A stretch of 33,389 bases of DNA from JAWVZB01 sp033722375 (GTDB taxonomy: Bacteria > Actinomycetota > Nitriliruptoria > Nitriliruptorales > Nitriliruptoraceae), in assembly GCA_033722375.1 (NCBI GenBank), contig JAWVZB010000022.1, positions 1 to 33,389 of the forward strand, read 5' to 3'. The notes beneath the pieces were generated by a model, which saw only the letters and a list, made by a program, of their open reading frames with translations, had not been told where the DNA came from and ran no database searches. Of this stretch, positions 31,329 to 33,389 are shown piece after piece. The position numbers were made by a program, and so were the translations under genes. How positions within the stretch are numbered: the stretch's first letter is position 1; each line of letters starts with the position of its first letter.

Positions 31329-32225
31329 ATGGCTCCAGAGACCCACCAGACCGGCACCGCACGCGTCAAGCGCGGGCTGGCCGACATGTTGAAGGGTGGG
31401 GTGATCATGGACGTGGTCACCCCCGAGCAGGCACGGATCGCCGAGGAGGCCGGGGCGGTCGCGGTCATGGCGCTCGAACGGGTGCCGGCCGACATCCGCA
31501 AGGACGGTGGCGTCGCCCGCATGTCCGACCCCGAGATGGTCGAGGGGATCATCGAGGCGGTCTCGATCCCCGTGATGGCGAAGGCCCGCATCGGCCACTT
31601 CGTCGAGGCGCAGGTCCTCGAGTCCCTCGGTGTCGACTACGTCGACGAGTCCGAGGTCCTCACCCCCGCCGACGAGGAGAACCACATCGACAAGTGGCGC
31701 TTCGACGTTCCCTTCGTCTGCGGCGCCACCAACCTCGGCGAGGCCCTGCGACGGTTGTCCGAGGGGGCGGCGATGATCCGCTCCAAGGGGGAGGCCGGCA
31801 CCGGCAACGTCGTCGAGGCGACCCGACACATGCGCTCGATCACCCGCGACATCCGTCGGCTGGCCACGATGGACGAGACCGAGCTCTACGCCGCCGCCAA
31901 GGAGATGCGGGCCCCCTACGAGCTGGTCGCCGAGGTGGCCGAGCAGGGGCGCCTGCCCGTGGTGCTGTTCACCGCCGGTGGGCTCGCCACACCCGCCGAC
32001 GCGGCGATGATGATGCAGCTCGGCGCCGACGGCGTGTTCGTCGGCTCGGGCATCTTCAAGTCCGCCGACCCCGAGCCGCGGGCCCGCGCGATCGTCGAGG
32101 CCACCACCCACTTCGACGACCCACAGGTCATCGCCAAGGTCTCCCGCGGTCTCGGCGATGCGATGGTGGGGATCAACGTCTCCACGCTCCCCGACGACGA
32201 GCGGCTGGCGGGGCGCGGCTGGTGA
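31329..32225 (+). CDS. pdxS: Pyridoxal 5'-phosphate synthase, PdxS (Pdx1) subunit
   Basis: 298 residues, very conserved. It makes PLP from ribose 5-phosphate, glyceraldehyde 3-phosphate and ammonia delivered by PdxT. The catalytic lysines are Lys85 (PVMAKARIGH) and Lys153 (IRSKGEAGTGN); Asp28 is in GVIMDVVTPEQA. The ATG at 31329 gives the usual N-terminus TGTARVKRGLADMLKGG. Its stop overlaps the GTG of pdxT (GTGA). In mycobacteria the pdxS-pdxT pair lies near pimA, as here. Confidence 0.98.
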   Translation: MAPETHQTGTARVKRGLADMLKGGVIMDVVTPEQARIAEEAGAVAVMALERVPADIRKDGGVARMSDPEMVEGIIEAVSIPVMAKARIGHFVEAQVLESLGVDYVDESEVLTPADEENHIDKWRFDVPFVCGATNLGEALRRLSEGAAMIRSKGEAGTGNVVEATRHMRSITRDIRRLATMDETELYAAAKEMRAPYELVAEVAEQGRLPVVLFTAGGLATPADAAMMMQLGADGVFVGSGIFKSADPEPRARAIVEATTHFDDPQVIAKVSRGLGDAMVGINVSTLPDDERLAGRGW

Positions 32226-32884
32226 GCAGCTCGGTCTCCGACTGGGTGCCGGGGGAGCGCCTCGTCGGGGCGGTCGTCGAGGACGACATCGACCCCGCGG
32301 CGCCGACCGTCGGCGTGCTCGCCCTCCAGGGTGACGTCCTCGAACATCTTCGGGCGCTGCGCCGCTGCGGGGCGCACGCGGTCCGGGTCCGGTCGGTCGA
32401 TGACCTCGACGGGCTCGACGGCCTCGTCATCCCTGGCGGCGAGTCGACCACGATCGGCAAGCTCCTCCAACGGTTCGACCTCCTCGACCCGATCCGAGCG
32501 CTGGTGGACGACGGCGTCCCGGTGTTCGGGACCTGTGCCGGGATGATCCTGCTGTCCGACGCCCTGGCCCAGGAGCGCCCGCAGCCGCTCATCGGCGGCC
32601 TGCGTGCCACGACCCGGCGCAACGCGTTCGGACGACAGGTGGACTCGTTCGACACCGTCGTGGAGGTCGCCGGGATCGACGGTGGACCCCTCGAGGTCGC
32701 GTTCATCCGCGCCCCGTGGGTGGAGGAGGTCGGCGAGGGCGTCGAGGTGCTCGCGAGCCTCGCCGGCCACCCGGTGATCGTGCAGCAGGACAACATCCTC
32801 GCGTCCGCGTTCCACTCCGAGCTCACCGGCGATGACCGGCTCCATCAGCACTTCCTCGGGATGGTGGAGTCGCACCGGGGCTGA
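32222..32884 (+). CDS. pdxT: Pyridoxal 5'-phosphate synthase glutaminase subunit PdxT
   Basis: 220 residues, class I glutaminase that feeds ammonia to PdxS. PGGEST at 71-76, the nucleophile Cys105 in FGTCAGMILL, and the dyad His198 and Glu200 in FHSELTG are all present. The GTG at 32222 overlaps the pdxS stop and gives a 28-residue extension (acidic, to about AAPTVGVLALQGD) that typical PdxT proteins lack. A later in-frame GTG near 32246 would shorten it; the overlap favours the first. Confidence 0.96.
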   Translation: MSSSVSDWVPGERLVGAVVEDDIDPAAPTVGVLALQGDVLEHLRALRRCGAHAVRVRSVDDLDGLDGLVIPGGESTTIGKLLQRFDLLDPIRALVDDGVPVFGTCAGMILLSDALAQERPQPLIGGLRATTRRNAFGRQVDSFDTVVEVAGIDGGPLEVAFIRAPWVEEVGEGVEVLASLAGHPVIVQQDNILASAFHSELTGDDRLHQHFLGMVESHRG

Positions 32885-32907
32885 CCCGACGGACCCGTCG
32901 GCATCCC

Positions 32908-32913
32908 TACCCT
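32908..32913 (+). promoter_or_regulatory. Candidate -10 of the adenosine deaminase gene
   Basis: TACCCT, 25 nt before the GTG at 32939, followed by the ribosome site GGGAGGAG at 32926-32933. Confidence 0.4.
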
Positions 32914-32938
32914 GCGGTGCTTCGAGGGAGGAGACAGC

Positions 32939-33389
32939 GTGGACCGTGCACTGCTCGAACGCGCCCCGAAGGTGCTGCTGCACGACCATCTCGACGGTGG
33001 TCTACGGCCGGAGACGATCGCCGAGCTCGCCGAGCTCGAGCGGTACGAGGGGCTTCCCACCACCGATCCCGACGAGCTCGAGCAGGTGATGTTCCAGGGC
33101 GGCGGTCGGTCGCTCGAGGACTACCTCGATGCCTTCCGTCACACGACGGGGGTGCTCCAGACGCCGGAGGCGCTGCATCGCGCCGCCCGTGAGGCAGCCG
33201 AGGACCACGCGGCCGACGGGGTGGTGTACGCCGAGGTCCGCTTCGCGCCGTCGCTGCATCAGGAACGTGGTTTGGCGCACGACGAGATCGTCGAAGCGGT
33301 GCTCGCGGGTCTGGGCGAGGGTGCCGACGCGACCGGGCTCACGGTCCGGTTGCTCCTCGACGCGCTCCGCAACCAGGACGACTCACGGG
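32939..33389 (+). CDS. add: Adenosine deaminase (3' end outside window)
   Basis: The frame from the GTG at 32939 is open to the window edge, giving 150 residues of what is normally a protein of about 350. The N-terminus MDRALLERAPKVLLHDHLDG has the metal-binding HxH (His15, His17) in LHDHLDGGLRP, the form seen in actinobacterial adenosine deaminases. DYLDAFRHTTGVLQTPEAL and GVVYAEVRFAPSLH follow as expected. It deaminates adenosine to inosine in purine salvage. The remaining zinc ligands and catalytic Glu lie beyond the window. A strong GGAGG precedes the start. It follows pdxT by 54 bp and probably has its own promoter. Confidence 0.93.
   Translation, partial: MDRALLERAPKVLLHDHLDGGLRPETIAELAELERYEGLPTTDPDELEQVMFQGGGRSLEDYLDAFRHTTGVLQTPEALHRAAREAAEDHAADGVVYAEVRFAPSLHQERGLAHDEIVEAVLAGLGEGADATGLTVRLLLDALRNQDDSR

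Overview
The window is about 33 kb of high-GC, gene-dense DNA with acidic predicted proteins, many GTG starts and many 4-base start/stop overlaps. The gene content points to Actinomycetota: sufR-B-D-Rieske-C-S-U-T, MoeZ/ThiF with a rhodanese domain, and the thrS-HIT-pgsA-patA-pimA and pdxS-pdxT blocks that in mycobacteria lie close together. A deep, possibly haloalkaliphilic lineage such as Nitriliruptoria is my guess; no rRNA or other decisive marker is present.

Layout. (1) 1-6764, + strand: the complete SUF iron-sulfur assembly operon, from the end of its regulator sufR through sufB, sufD, a Rieske ferredoxin, sufC, sufS, sufU and a SufT/DUF59 gene. (2) 6765-7045: a gap dominated by a 163-nt imperfect inverted repeat, then a moeZ-type E1/rhodanese gene. 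(3) 8252-10655, - strand: a MOSC protein, a small PH-like protein, a cytoplasmic Ser/Thr kinase and a secreted acidic protein ending in 14 Ser-Glu-Pro repeats. A DsbA-fold gene diverges from the MOSC gene across only 27 bp. (4) 11238-11476: a second inverted-repeat element of the same architecture. (5) 11477-17521: a DUF2332 gene, a methyltransferase coupled to a VanW-family membrane protein, then a divergent M23 peptidase with coiled coil and an RskA-like anti-sigma factor. (6) 17941-21443: an end-joining operon, ku followed by the three LigD activities as separate genes in the order phosphoesterase, ligase, polymerase. (7) 21490-21565: tRNA-Val(CAC), then a small membrane gene and a lipoprotein metalloprotease gene. 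(8) 23352-29463: thrS, a methyltransferase, HIT, then the phosphatidylinositol mannoside genes pgsA, patA and pimA. (9) 29537-33389: LemA, a DUF3048 protein without an ordinary start codon, pdxS, pdxT and the 5' part of an adenosine deaminase gene that runs off the window.

Recurrent promoter grammar is visible. A TA(C/G)(C/G)(C/G)T hexamer lies 6-10 nt upstream of start codons that have no Shine-Dalgarno sequence (leaderless genes), or further upstream of genes that have one. The least explained items are the two long inverted repeats, which share outer-core arms but have unrelated, internally complementary inner stems, and the overlapping divergent -10 elements between the MOSC and DsbA-like genes. 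I found no CRISPR array, intact insertion sequence, prophage or recognisable defence island.
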